DNA from: Vibrio mexicanus
GTDB lineage: Bacteria > Pseudomonadota > Gammaproteobacteria > Enterobacterales > Vibrionaceae
Length of the DNA stretch: 64,000 nt
Direction: 5' to 3'
NCBI RefSeq assembly: GCF_001012815.1
Contig: NZ_JYJP01000001.1
Coordinates: forward strand, 1-64,000
Position 1 is the stretch's first letter. The number at the start of each line of letters is the position of its first letter. The position numbers were made by a program, and so were the translations under genes. The notes below the pieces were generated by a model. The model did no database searches, was not told the DNA's origin, and saw nothing but the letters and a program-made list of their open reading frames with translations. This document shows, piece after piece, positions 1 to 9,484 of the stretch.

Positions 1-44
1 AAGAGACAGCCTTAACGGAGCCTTTCTCTATATAGCAAACTGAA

Positions 45-1100
45 TTACTTAGCGGCGCGACGCTTAGCGACTGCTGAAGCGAGTTCGCGAAGAACAAGCT
101 CAGTATCTTGCCAGCCAATGCATGCATCAGTAATTGATTGGCCATAAGTTGGAGCACAACCGTCAACGAGATCTTGGCGACCTTCAACTAGGTGAGATTC
201 GATCATCACACCGAAGATAGCGTCTTCACCACCAGCGATTTGTTGTGATACGTCTTCACACACATTCATTTGACGCTTGAACTGCTTAGAGCTGTTTGCG
301 TGGCTGAAGTCGATCATCACTTTTTGAGGCAAACCAGAAGCTTCTAGCTCTTGCTTGATTGCACCCACGTGCTGTGCACTGTAGTTCGGCTCTTTACCAC
401 CACGAAGGATGATATGACAATCTGGGTTGCCCGCCGTCTCGATAATTGCAGAGTGACCGTATTTAGTTACTGACAAGAAATGGTGAGATGCACCCGCTGA
501 GCGAATCGCATCAGACGCAATCTTGATGTTGCCGTCGGTACCATTTTTAAAGCCTACTGGGCACGATAGACCCGACGCTAGCTCGCGGTGAACCTGAGAT
601 TCAGTGGTACGGGCACCGATTGCACCCCAGCTGATCAAGTCGCCAACGTATTGCGGTGTGATCATGTCTAGGAACTCACTCGCCGTGGGCATTCCCATGT
701 CTGTAAGGTCAAGCAGGAGCTTACGTCCCATGCGAAGACCGTCGTTAAGTTTAAACGTATCGTTTAGGTATGGGTCGTTGATAAGACCTTTCCAGCCTAC
801 GGTAGTACGCGGTTTTTCAAAGTAAACGCGCATCACGATTTCGAGGTTTTCGCCAAGCTCGTCACGTAGAACTTTTAGCTTTTTACCGTACTCTAATGCT
901 GCTTCTGGATCATGAATTGAACATGGACCAATAATAACTAGCAAGCGATCATCTTTGTCTTCCAAGATATTGTGGATCGCATTACGAGTTTGAAAAGTGG
1001 TAGAAGAAGCAACTTCTGTAGCAGGAAACTTCTCTAAAACCGCTACTGGGGGTAATAACTCTTTTACTTTGTTAATTCTTACATCATCAGTTTGAAACAT
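45..1100 (-). CDS. aroG: 3-deoxy-D-arabino-heptulosonate 7-phosphate synthase, AroG type
   Basis: Condenses phosphoenolpyruvate and erythrose 4-phosphate, the first step of the shikimate pathway, in the cytoplasm. The 351 residues match the usual AroG length and line up end to end with the Phe-sensitive E. coli enzyme from memory. Visible motifs are GPCSIHD (metal-binding Cys60), KPRTTVGWKG, the PVGFKNGTDG loop and DFSHANSSK. The start ATG has AGGAAG upstream. The gene is monocistronic and divergent from the ABC transporter at 1401; a TyrR-like box lies 175 bp upstream. Assignment to the Phe isozyme rather than the Tyr or Trp one rests on overall similarity. Confidence 0.95.
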   Translation of the reverse strand: MFQTDDVRINKVKELLPPVAVLEKFPATEVASSTTFQTRNAIHNILEDKDDRLLVIIGPCSIHDPEAALEYGKKLKVLRDELGENLEIVMRVYFEKPRTTVGWKGLINDPYLNDTFKLNDGLRMGRKLLLDLTDMGMPTASEFLDMITPQYVGDLISWGAIGARTTESQVHRELASGLSCPVGFKNGTDGNIKIASDAIRSAGASHHFLSVTKYGHSAIIETAGNPDCHIILRGGKEPNYSAQHVGAIKQELEASGLPQKVMIDFSHANSSKQFKRQMNVCEDVSQQIAGGEDAIFGVMIESHLVEGRQDLVDGCAPTYGQSITDACIGWQDTELVLRELASAVAKRRAAK

Positions 1101-1273
1101 TGCTTACTTCTTCCTATTTATCTGGCTTTGAACAATATGCAACTCCTTTTGCTGCAAATTTGTTCATCTATCTACATCCTATTTCCCTGTAACTTATCGA
1201 CTAAAAACGAGAAGTTCAATCATTAATTTCAACAAAATTCAATAATCACTGTATTTTTCGAATAACACCAAGG

Positions 1274-1291
1274 CGTAACACATAATTTACA
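1274..1291. promoter_or_regulatory. TyrR-like box between aroG and the ABC transporter
   Basis: CGTAAC-N6-TTTACA fits the TyrR consensus TGTAAA-N6-TTTACA at 10 of 12 positions. TyrR controls aromatic amino acid biosynthesis and uptake in gamma-proteobacteria, and aroG is a known target in E. coli. The site could serve either divergent gene. Prediction only. Confidence 0.45.
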
Positions 1292-1339
1292 CCTCATTTT
1301 TTGCTCTTACAGCCTAATGAAAACCACTGTGAACTTGAT

Positions 1340-1360
1340 GCAATATCCCTTTGATATTGC
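1340..1360. promoter_or_regulatory. Perfect 8-bp dyad upstream of the ABC transporter operon
   Basis: GCAATATC-N5-GATATTGC ends 40 bp before the ATPase start, where an operator would be expected. There is no T tract, so a terminator is unlikely. The regulator is unknown. Confidence 0.4.
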
Positions 1361-1400
1361 TATGGTATACCTCATCACGAACGCCATATTCTAAATTGGT

Positions 1401-2114
1401 ATGAATGCGATAAAATTCGAAAACGTAGACAAATGGTATGGAAATTTTCACGCCCTAAAAAGGATCAACCTCACAGTAAAAAAAGGGGAGATCGTGGTGA
1501 TTTGTGGTCCATCTGGGTCAGGGAAGTCCACTTTGATACGTACTGTGAATCAATTAGAAGCCATTTCTCAGGGCATCATTGAGATTTCTCACGAGCAACC
1601 TTCATCCGCTCCTGGGGCAATTGGTATGGTTTTTCAGCACTTCAACCTCTTTCCTCATCTTACAGTGATGGAAAACTTAACGTTGGCGCCGATTCGAACT
1701 CTCAAGCTATCTCGCACCCAAGCGCAAGACAGAGCTCGTCATTACCTAGAGCGAGTCAACATCGCGGAACAAGCAGACAAGTACCCTGTGCAACTCTCTG
1801 GAGGTCAGCAACAACGTGTCGCCATTGCACGTTCACTCTGTATGGAGCCTGAGATTCTGCTTTTTGACGAACCCACCTCTGCACTGGATCCAGAGACCAT
1901 CCACGAAGTGTTGGATGTGATGATCGATCTTGCCAATGACGGCATCACCATGATGTGTGTAACGCACGAAATGGGGTTTGCTCGTAAAGTCGCCGATCGC
2001 GTTATATTTATGGATGAGGGGGAGATCATCGAAGTTGCGCCTCCCGAACAATTGTTCAACGAGCCGAATCACCCACGGACTCAACAATTCCTAAACCAAA
2101 TATTGGCCCATTGA
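1401..2114 (+). CDS. Polar amino acid ABC transporter, ATP-binding protein
   Basis: Energises uptake of a polar amino acid at the inner membrane (GlnQ/GltL family). At 237 residues it is a full-length PAAT ATPase. Walker A GPSGSGKST lies at residues 36-44, followed by Q-loop MVFQHFNLF, signature LSGGQQQR, Walker B with DEPTSALD, and the H-loop THE. It opens an operon of ATPase, permease, binding protein and second permease. Its TGA overlaps the next ATG. The ribosome site before the ATG is weak. The exact substrate cannot be read from the sequence. Confidence 0.93.
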   Translation: MNAIKFENVDKWYGNFHALKRINLTVKKGEIVVICGPSGSGKSTLIRTVNQLEAISQGIIEISHEQPSSAPGAIGMVFQHFNLFPHLTVMENLTLAPIRTLKLSRTQAQDRARHYLERVNIAEQADKYPVQLSGGQQQRVAIARSLCMEPEILLFDEPTSALDPETIHEVLDVMIDLANDGITMMCVTHEMGFARKVADRVIFMDEGEIIEVAPPEQLFNEPNHPRTQQFLNQILAH

Positions 2115-2959
2115 TGATCATTAAAACGTTAAAGCCCGTCGGCTCTGCCATACTTCAAATCATCTTACTTATGCTAGCGATGTTTTTGCTGCTGGATTCG
2201 GGTGCAAAAGCGATGAATTATCAATGGCAGTGGCATCGAGTCCCCGACTATCTGTTCTTTTTTGAGGATGGCGAGTGGTGGCCTGCTGAACTGATTGAAG
2301 GCCTTATTGTCACTATCAAGATTTCAGCTATCAGCCTATTTTTCACTCTGGCAATAGGCCTTACGACAGCTATGCTCAAGCGCTCAAACTCTATCGTTGG
2401 GCGAACGATTGCCACCCTCTACATTGAACTGATTCGTAATACTCCGCTGCTAGTGCAGATCTACTTGCTCTATTTTGTATTTGGGCCTGTCATTGGACTC
2501 GATCGGTTTTCAACAGCAGTGTTAGCTCTCGCTCTCTTTCAGGGGGCATACACTGCTGAAATTTTTCGTGGTGGCCTCAATAGTATTCCAAAAGGCCAGT
2601 TTGAAGCCGCTAAAACATTGGGCCTATCTCCATTTCATACATATAAAGATGTGATCATCCCTCAGCTTCTGCAAAAGACGTTGCCACCGCTAACTAACGA
2701 AGTAGTGTCATTGATTAAAAACTCTTCTATTGTCAGCGTAATGGCGATTTTTGACCTGACGACTGAAGGGAGAAATATTGTCTCAGAAACAGCAATGCCT
2801 TTTGAAATTTGGTTCACCGTAGCCGGAATATACTTGCTCCTGACTTTATCACTGTCTGGTTTCTCGGCTTGGCTGGAACACAAGTTAGGATCTCAGTGGC
2901 GCAGCTTAACGTCAGGGCTTCGCGACAAATTAGCTAAATATAAACAACTTACAACATAA
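2114..2959 (+). CDS. Polar amino acid ABC transporter permease 1
   Basis: Inner-membrane permease of the HisMQ/GltJK type with several hydrophobic segments and a typical EAA loop (GGLNSIPKGQFEAAKTLG) that docks the ATPase. The ATG at 2114 overlaps the ATPase stop by one base (TGATG), implying translational coupling; a TTG at 2111 is also in frame. About 281 residues. It pairs with the second permease at 3927 to form a heterodimeric channel. Confidence 0.92.
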   Translation: MIIKTLKPVGSAILQIILLMLAMFLLLDSGAKAMNYQWQWHRVPDYLFFFEDGEWWPAELIEGLIVTIKISAISLFFTLAIGLTTAMLKRSNSIVGRTIATLYIELIRNTPLLVQIYLLYFVFGPVIGLDRFSTAVLALALFQGAYTAEIFRGGLNSIPKGQFEAAKTLGLSPFHTYKDVIIPQLLQKTLPPLTNEVVSLIKNSSIVSVMAIFDLTTEGRNIVSETAMPFEIWFTVAGIYLLLTLSLSGFSAWLEHKLGSQWRSLTSGLRDKLAKYKQLTT

Positions 2960-3005
2960 CCTCGAACAGAATTGGCTTTATAACACGAACTTCACGGAGA
3001 ATAGA

Positions 3006-3843
3006 ATGAAGCGATTAGGAATGGATTTACTGAAACGCGCGAGCTTTAAAGCGCTGCTCGCCAGCGTATTAAGCCTTAGTTTTGCAACCAGTAGTTTAGC
3101 GGCAGAAACACCAAACTTAGACAAGATCAATGAACGTGGCACTCTAAGTAGGCATGTCGACTTTTGTCCCGTGGGCGATGAGAGACAAGCAAGGTGACTT
3201 AATTGGCTTTGAAATAGACGTTGCCAAACGACTCGCGGAAGACTCAGGATGGAAAGTCGAGTTTGTACCAACAGCGTGGGATGGCATCATCCCAGCCCTA
3301 CTTGCTCAAAAATTTGATGTTATTATCGGTGGTATGTCGATAACTCCAGAACGTTCGAAGAGTGTTCTATTCACCTCGCCATACTCACACTCAGGTGTTC
3401 AAGTTGCAGCCAGCAAAGAACTTGCAGAAGGCTTTTCGGAGCTTAGCGATTTTGACTCTCGCCGAGTAAAAATTGCAGCAAGGCGCGGCGCATTCACGGT
3501 TCAAGTTGCGCGTGAAACCTTCCCTAAAGCGAAAATTCTTCAGTTCGATGACGATGCACAAGCCTTCCAAGAAGTTTTGAATGGCAACGCTCACGCGGTT
3601 ATCGCTTCTAGCCCGAAGCCTGAGCACGAAGCAGTGAAAAACAATGATAAGCTATTCATTCCGTTTACAGAACGTTTGTCGAAAGGTAATGAGGCTTTCG
3701 CAGTTCGTTTAGGTGAAGAGGATAAGGCTGCTTTCTTCAATGAGTGGATTCAAGCTCGCACCGAAGACGGTTGGTTAAAAGAGCGCTACGAATACTGGTT
3801 CTCGACGTTAGATTGGCAAGATCAAATCGCATCCGGTCAGTAA
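3006..3843 (+). pseudogene. Amino acid ABC transporter substrate-binding protein (frameshifted)
   Basis: Periplasmic binding protein of family SBP_bac_3. The first frame encodes a signal peptide ending near SSLAAETP, then NLDKINERGTL. The second frame, from about 3149, resumes with VGMSTFVPWAMRD and runs to the normal C-terminus. The family normally reads GTLRVGM here, so two bases are missing, or one is extra with Arg lost, around 3145-3149. Loss of one AG from an AGAG repeat would restore LRVG. GGAG six bases before ATG 3006 supports that start. As read, the transporter lacks a binding protein. Either the gene is recently broken or this is an assembly error. Confidence 0.85.
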
Positions 3844-3862
3844 TACTTAAATTAAAAGCTGT

Positions 3863-3888
3863 GCGGCTAGGTCATCATTCCTAGCCGC
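3863..3888 (+). other. Intergenic hairpin between binding protein and second permease
   Basis: GCGGCTAGG and CCTAGCCGC form a perfect 9-bp stem with an 8-base loop and no T tract. Hairpins after binding-protein genes often stabilise the upstream mRNA and raise binding protein over permease. Role here is inferred from position. Confidence 0.4.
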
Positions 3889-3926
3889 TGCACATTCAAA
3901 TCATCAATACAAAGATTAAAAGCTCA

Positions 3927-4850
3927 GTGCAGATAATAAAAGCAAAAACACCTCGCCAATCTAACGGTGCCATTCAAACGCAATGGAAACTGAACTCTCT
4001 TGATTTGATTCTGCTACTCGTCCTAGTAATAGCGGGAGTGTGGCTCTACTACCGTGCTGCTCATGGGATCAATTACCAATGGCGCTGGCAACAGGCCATT
4101 GATTTAATCTTTACTGCACGTTCAGACGGTTCGCTTCCTTACTTTTTACAGGGCTTGATCGCTACCGTTCGATTGTCCATTTGGGGTATGGTCCTCGCAC
4201 TTGGGCTTGGCACAGTTGTGGGTATCGCTCGTTTTTCCTCTGTCTCTATACTGCGTGTACCCGCTAACCTTTTTGTTCAGCTGGTGCGCAACATCCCACC
4301 ACTGGTATTCGTTTTTATCTTTTACTTTTTCATCTCTAATCAGCTGATTCCATTGCTTGGTTTACAAACTGTTCTTCGCGAATTCACAGGAGAACCCAAT
4401 AGCTTCCAACTGGTGCTTTTTGGCCCTGCCTCACTATGGGAAAACACCTTATCGGGTGTTCTATGCGTAGGGCTGCTCTCTTCAGCATATGTCGCAGAAG
4501 TCATTCGTTCGGGCTTAAACAGTGTTCCTAAGGGGCAATGGGAAGCGGCTGATTCTTTGGGGTTATCGACTTGGACTAAGTATCGCTACGTTGTTGCTCC
4601 ACAGGTACTGACTTTGATTACGCCGGCTCTTGCTGGCCAAGCAATATCCTTAATAAAAGACACGTCCATCGTATCGTTAATATCCATTCAAGAGATGACA
4701 TTTGTTGGTACCGAAATGGCTAACTCATCTGGGCTAGTTTTTGAAATTTGGCTAATTGTTGGCGGTTGTTATCTGATGCTTTGCTTACTGCTCTCCCTTG
4801 GTTTCAAGAAAATTGAAAAACGCAGTTTGAGACATTTGAAAAGTGATTGA
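3927..4850 (+). CDS. Polar amino acid ABC transporter permease 2
   Basis: Second inner-membrane permease of the operon, 307 residues from a GTG start. It has an N-terminal cytoplasmic tail, a first membrane segment near residues 26-45, and an EAA loop (SGLNSVPKGQWEAADSLG). It carries the longer periplasmic insert seen in AapQ/GltJ-type partners. The final gene of the operon, it ends before a strong terminator. It should form the channel with the permease at 2114. Confidence 0.92.
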   Translation: MQIIKAKTPRQSNGAIQTQWKLNSLDLILLLVLVIAGVWLYYRAAHGINYQWRWQQAIDLIFTARSDGSLPYFLQGLIATVRLSIWGMVLALGLGTVVGIARFSSVSILRVPANLFVQLVRNIPPLVFVFIFYFFISNQLIPLLGLQTVLREFTGEPNSFQLVLFGPASLWENTLSGVLCVGLLSSAYVAEVIRSGLNSVPKGQWEAADSLGLSTWTKYRYVVAPQVLTLITPALAGQAISLIKDTSIVSLISIQEMTFVGTEMANSSGLVFEIWLIVGGCYLMLCLLLSLGFKKIEKRSLRHLKSD

Positions 4851-4888
4851 TTAGAGTCAGCCTCACTTACATGCAAAGCCCCAAACAC

Positions 4889-4917
4889 AAAACCCTACCG
4901 TTTTTCGGTAGGGTTTT
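4889..4917. terminator. Bidirectional rho-independent terminator
   Basis: A 12-bp perfect stem (AAAACCCTACCG / CGGTAGGGTTTT) with a five-T loop. Runs of A and T on either side let it end both the plus-strand ABC operon and the minus-strand cox operon. Confidence 0.85.
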
Positions 4918-4939
4918 AATGTAGTTTCAAATGCTGACA

Positions 4940-5838
4940 TTAGATGAAGTAGTGGTCCAATAAAAGCGCGGTAAACAAGAGCATCAAGTGTAGATAGAAA
5001 ACTTAAATGTGTCCATCGCTGAGCTTTCATCTGCGTTAAACTTCAGCTTCCAAGCCGAAGCGATGAACCCCGCGCTTAAACAAGATGAAACGGCTAAATA
5101 GAGTAAACCACTCATGCCAACCAATACTGGCATCAAACACACCAAGCTCAGTAACACGGTATAAAGCAGAATTGATGTTTTTGTATAGCTCACACCATGA
5201 GTCACGGGGAGCATTGGTATGTCGGCTTTCGCATAATCATCTTTACGATGAATCGCCAGAGCCCAAAAGTGTGGTGGCGTCCAAATGAAGATTATCATCA
5301 CCAGCAGCCAAGCATTGGCATGAAGTTCGCCCGTTACGGCTGTCCAACCCAACAAAGGCGGCATCGCACCTGCAATACCTGCAATCACAATATTCTGAGG
5401 TGTCGCCCGTTTGAGATACAAAGTATAAACCGCAGCGTAACCAAAAAGACTTGCCAAAGTTAACCACGCGGTTAGCGAATTTGTCCAGAGCATTAATATA
5501 GTAAACCCGACAGCACCAATAAAGAGAGCGAATGCAAAAACTCTCACTGCATTGATATCTCCAGATGGCAAAGGACGTTTATAGGTTCTCGCCATAATGG
5601 CATCAATTCGGCGATCGATTAGATGGTTAAACGCGGCAGCGGAACCCGCCATTAACGCAATGCCTGACAATCCCGCTATTGTTTGGATAGGAGGAAGAGC
5701 GCCCGGCATCGCTAGACACATACCAACCAAGGCAGTCAGTAGCATAAGAGCCACCACCTTCGGCTTGGTTAATGTCAGGTACAAACGCCATGAGGACTTC
5801 CCTTCCCTTGGCGTCGCAATAACAGCAGACTTACTCAT
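4940..5838 (-). CDS. ctaB: Protohaem IX farnesyltransferase (haem O synthase), frameshifted near the C-terminus
   Basis: UbiA-family membrane enzyme that adds farnesyl to haem b, making haem O for the aa3 oxidase. Conserved parts are [15 protein letters not shown] near the N-terminus, the [23 protein letters not shown]sp-rich loop (paraphrased in order), and [11 protein letters not shown]. As read it stops at 4984 after FSIYT. One missing base near 4987-4990 (TACCAC read as TACAC) restores HLMLLF and then LLDHYFI with a stop at 4940, the family's usual tail. Overlaps ctaA by 8 bases, so it is coupled to it. Last gene of the cox operon. Confidence 0.9.
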
Positions 5839-6849
5839 GCAACGTCTCCTTCGTTAGCTCAATGTATTCGTTTGGCTGCCAAAGCAGAACATTGGCATGC
5901 AGTACAGATAAGAGCAGCAGCGCAGCACCTAAGTTATGCGCAACAGCAACTCCAATTGGTAGACTAAATAAAACATTACTGACCCCTAATCCAATTTGAA
6001 TTAGAAGCAGTAAAAACATAATCCAGCCCGTTCGATTCAGTGCACGCTCCGAGCCAGCGAGGCAACGAAATACGAATACAGCAACAACCAAGGCTGTCAC
6101 AATCGCGCCGATACGATGTGCGACATGAATCGTCATTCGTGGGCCATAATCTAGAATTCCAAATTCGTAGTTATCAAAGCCCGGGTGGATCAATTTAAAG
6201 GCATTGGCAAAGTCTAGGTGGCTCATCCAGTCGCCTTCACAGATAGGTAAGCTTGTACACATGAGAGCTGCATAGTTTGAGGACGTCCATCCTCCCAGAG
6301 CAATTTGCAGTACAACAACAACGAGGGTCAACGCCGCCCATGGCCTTAGAGATTGAGATATCTGCAAATGATCGATGGGGTCTCGTTCTAATTGAGCTTG
6401 CCAATAGATCATCGCCAAGCAACTGAACAGGGCGAACCCGCCCAGTAAGTGGCCCATCACAACCACAGGCCACAGTTTGAGCGTGACTGTCCACATACCC
6501 AACAAAGCTTGGAAAATAACAATGGCTGTTGCTGCCACCGACGAAGTTAGCGGGACTCGCTTGGTCTTGATACCAATAAATGAAATCGCAAAAACCAGAA
6601 GGCCTAACGCTCCAGCAAAGTAGCGATGAATCATTTCAAGCCAAGCTTTTTCGGCTTCAACGGATAAGTCGGGATACAGCATATTTGCCTTGTCCAAGGC
6701 TTCTGCAGATGTAGGTACAGTCAAATGTCCATAGCAACCGGGCCAATCAGGCAACCCAAGCCCGCATCGGCGAGTCGGGTATAAGCTCCAAGCATGATGA
6801 CTACGAATGTCATCACCAAAGTGACTCTTAGCAATACGATAAATTTCAT
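5831..6849 (-). CDS. ctaA: Haem A synthase CtaA (COX15 family), frameshifted near the N-terminus
   Basis: Oxidises the haem O methyl group to give haem A in the inner membrane. The N-terminus begins [12 protein letters not shown] at 6849 and reaches AGLGC; loss of one C in CCC near 6750 then shifts the frame. The next frame continues [13 protein letters not shown], the family signature. Conserved His-bearing segments EMIHRYFAG and HLLGGF are intact. With the missing base restored the product is about 339 residues, a normal length. It overlaps ctaB and follows a short gap after the Sco-like gene. Confidence 0.9.
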
Positions 6850-6905
6850 AGGCGTTCCTTGCTCATCGATTTATATTGCATTTATCTCGTTATTCACTGC
6901 CTGAT

Positions 6906-7493
6906 TTAGCCCACTCGGGAAAGCTTCAATAGCTTTCTCAAATCCGCCAATAAGCCTTTGTTTTGAATCGAGAGGTTTTCAGTGTCTTCTATTTCAGGGT
7001 AGCGCATGACTAACTGACCACGCGGGTCAACGATCACATAATCAGACGGTGATAATTCTGTTAAAAACTGTTTGGATACAGGTATTTGTATGAAGCCTTC
7101 CAGTGGTTCTATACTGCTATCGCTATCGCTACTCATTAGTAGGACTGGCTCAACGCGATTGCGATAGCGGCCGAGTGCGATATAGCTTTGACGCATGATG
7201 TCGACTTGAGCCTGACATACATCGCCACATTCAGCCGGAACAAGATACGCTAACTGCCAACTCTTGTTTTCTAATGGGTTCTCTGCTCCTAATGAGTCAT
7301 AACTGGCAGTAGGCTCAATCAGTACCCCTTTGTTGGTTACCCCCGAGTTGTACCAATTGTTCATCAGTATTACCTTTGCCAAAATCGCAGGCAGAGCAAA
7401 CAAAGCAATCAGCGACAGCAACTTAATACGGCTCTTTCTCACCGCTTCTTGATCATTGCTAGACTCAACCGAGTTTTTAACCTCTTCACTCAT
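6906..7493 (-). CDS. Sco-like cytochrome oxidase assembly protein
   Basis: A 195-residue protein with one N-terminal membrane segment (about residues 25-45) and a periplasmic domain. CGDVC near residues 89-93 is a CxxxC copper motif like that of SCO1/SenC proteins, and VIVDPRGQLVMRYP is thioredoxin-fold-like. Its place between surf1 and ctaA suggests a role in loading copper or reducing subunit II. The family's later conserved His is not obvious, so it may be a divergent member. Start ATG overlaps the surf1 stop (ATGA). Confidence 0.7.
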   Translation of the reverse strand: MSEEVKNSVESSNDQEAVRKSRIKLLSLIALFALPAILAKVILMNNWYNSGVTNKGVLIEPTASYDSLGAENPLENKSWQLAYLVPAECGDVCQAQVDIMRQSYIALGRYRNRVEPVLLMSSDSDSSIEPLEGFIQIPVSKQFLTELSPSDYVIVDPRGQLVMRYPEIEDTENLSIQNKGLLADLRKLLKLSRVG

Positions 7494-8272
7494 TTGTTAT
7501 CTCCTTCACGACGACTCTGTTTAACTAGCCTAAACAACACGTAACCACTCAAAACGAACAATGCGGCTGCCATGGAAAACCACTGAACTGCGTATCCAAA
7601 GTGCTTCTGCGAACTCAAAGGGACGGGCTGCCAAGGCTGAGGATAAGGCCAACCTTCTAGTTGAGGTTGAACAACAAAGTTGAGTAGCTCTACACCCCAT
7701 ACGTCACCTAACTCCGGTAAATTTAAGTTCTGGACCCGATTTGGCGACGTCAGTTCAAGATTCAATTCTTGGCTCAAAGGGTTACTGCCCTTTTGATACA
7801 CTCGACCCACTAATCGAATTGGATCCACTAGCCAATCCACCATAGGTAACACGTCACGACTACTTTTGGCATTGACAAAGCCACGTTCTAGCAAAACGTA
7901 GTGACCTTGCGACTTCACCAACTGGTAGGCCAAATAGCCCACTTTCCCCTGGTATGTTTGGTTATCAAGTAGCAGGTACTGCCCCGCAATCGGTACTACA
8001 TCCATCTCTATGCGCGTGCCTGTAATCGGTGACAGCGCGTTATTCTGGCTAACATCAATGCCGCGTGATGAAAAAGACTCAAGCAAAGCATCCATACCCT
8101 CAAATATCACTGACTGTTGCTTTAGTAGTTGCTCTTCGAACAACTGTTTTTCTTCACCCCGTGACATCTGCCAAAAACCCAATTTGACCAATAGACAAAA
8201 CAATCCCACAGTTAGAGTTAACCCCAGCCAAAAACGGCCAGAACGAACAAAAGGATATTGTGAGGATTGCAT
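7490..8272 (-). CDS. SURF1 family cytochrome oxidase assembly protein
   Basis: Membrane protein that helps haem A insertion into subunit I. It has two terminal membrane segments (FWLGLTLTVGLFCLLV and the C-terminal WFSMAAALFVLSGYVL) around a periplasmic domain, with SURF1 hallmarks GFWQMSRGEEK and LVGRVYQKG. The ATG at 8272 starts MQSSQYPFVRSGRFW; an in-frame ATG at 8326 would add 18 residues but run into the opposite gene. Neither has a strong ribosome site. The 8272 start shares the palindrome CATG with the divergent gene at 8271. Confidence 0.85.
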   Translation of the reverse strand: MQSSQYPFVRSGRFWLGLTLTVGLFCLLVKLGFWQMSRGEEKQLFEEQLLKQQSVIFEGMDALLESFSSRGIDVSQNNALSPITGTRIEMDVVPIAGQYLLLDNQTYQGKVGYLAYQLVKSQGHYVLLERGFVNAKSSRDVLPMVDWLVDPIRLVGRVYQKGSNPLSQELNLELTSPNRVQNLNLPELGDVWGVELLNFVVQPQLEGWPYPQPWQPVPLSSQKHFGYAVQWFSMAAALFVLSGYVLFRLVKQSRREGDNK

Positions 8273-8495
8273 GACATTACTATTCAAAATTGCGCTAGTC
8301 CTATTACTACTTTTCGTCATCGTCAACCTAGGTTTTGCACTATTTCAAATGGTTAGAGAACCTCAAGAGAGTACATCTACCAAACCGATGAGCTTTTATT
8401 TAGGTCGACGACTCGTCATCTCCACGGCGATCATCATTCTATTAATCTCAGCACTTTTGCTGGGCTGGATTGAACCCAACCCACGGCCTTATTAA
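8271..8495 (+). CDS. Twin-transmembrane protein of the DUF2909 type
   Basis: A 74-residue protein with two membrane helices (IALVLLLLFVIVNLGFALF and a second from about residue 50) and a short charged link. DUF2909 proteins are commonly found in cox gene clusters; function is unknown. It lies on the opposite strand to the rest of the operon. TGAGGA five bases before ATG 8271 is a good ribosome site, although it lies within the surf1 coding sequence. Its start codon overlaps that of surf1. Confidence 0.8.
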   Translation: MTLLFKIALVLLLLFVIVNLGFALFQMVREPQESTSTKPMSFYLGRRLVISTAIIILLISALLLGWIEPNPRPY

Positions 8496-8562
8496 CACCC
8501 TCGTTTTGTTTTCAGTTCCTCTACTCACTCGACGCTCCCAAAGCAAATTCAAAAAGCGATGT

Positions 8563-9443
8563 TTAGAGGACGTAAACAAACACGAATAGACACAGCCACA
8601 CCACGTCTACAAAGTGCCAATACCAGCTTCCCGCTTGAAAAGCGAAGTGATCCTTTGGAGTGAAATGGTCTTTGGCAATTCTAAACAGCAACACCAGTAA
8701 GAAGATGGTACCAAGCAATACATGTAGGCCATGGAATCCTGTCAGTAAGAAAAAGGTGTTGCCATAAATACCTGATTGGAAAGTTAACCCAAGGTCTGCA
8801 TAAGCGTGCGCATATTCAACCCCTTGGTAATAAAGGAAGAATCCAGCCAGAACAATCGTGATTTCTAACCAAACGATGAGTGCCATACGGCGATCTTTTT
8901 CCAAGCTGACGTGCGCCATATGCAAAGTAATAGATGAAAGCAGCAACAAAATGGTGTTGGTGAGCGGAATACCTTGCCAAGGCATGCTTTGGGTTGTCGT
9001 GCCATCTGGCGTTGTTGTCAAAGGCCACATCGCTTCAAACGTTGGCCAAAGAACCTCATGGGTCATCGCGTTATTGTCTGCGCCGCCAAGCCAAGGTATA
9101 GAAAGCATTCGAGCGTAAAATAGCGCCCCGAACAAAGCACCAAAGAACATCACTTCAGAGAAGATAAACCAGCTCATGCCCTGCTTGAATGACCGAGCAA
9201 TTTGCGCAGAATAGAGCCCTGACATAGATTCTGACACAACGTTGCTAAACCAGCCTGCCAACATAAACAGCAGCACAGCAAAGCCAATAAACAGCACCAC
9301 TTTACCAAACACGCCGCCACCATCCGTTTGGGTGCTTTGAACCGTCAGCCCCGCCCCACGGCAACAAGGAACAGGGCAATAGCGCCCACTAAAGGCCAAC
9401 TACTGTGGGCAGGTACGTAATAGGTTTCGTGCTTTGAACTCAT
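8563..9443 (-). CDS. coxC: Cytochrome c oxidase subunit III, frameshifted near the N-terminus
   Basis: Subunit III of the aa3-type oxidase, a seven-helix membrane protein. MSSKHETYYVPAHSSWPLVG from 9443 is followed by a frame break at the C run 9354-9357, where one base is missing. The other frame resumes AGLTVQST and runs to the normal end FVYVL. Visible hallmarks are FSEVMFFGALF (conserved Glu), TGFHGLHVLLG and SWYWHFVDVVWL. Restored length is about 293 residues. Follows ctaG in the operon. Confidence 0.92.
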
Positions 9444-9484
9444 GGTATTGTTTCCTTATTCAATCACTCCGTGAGAGCATCGCT

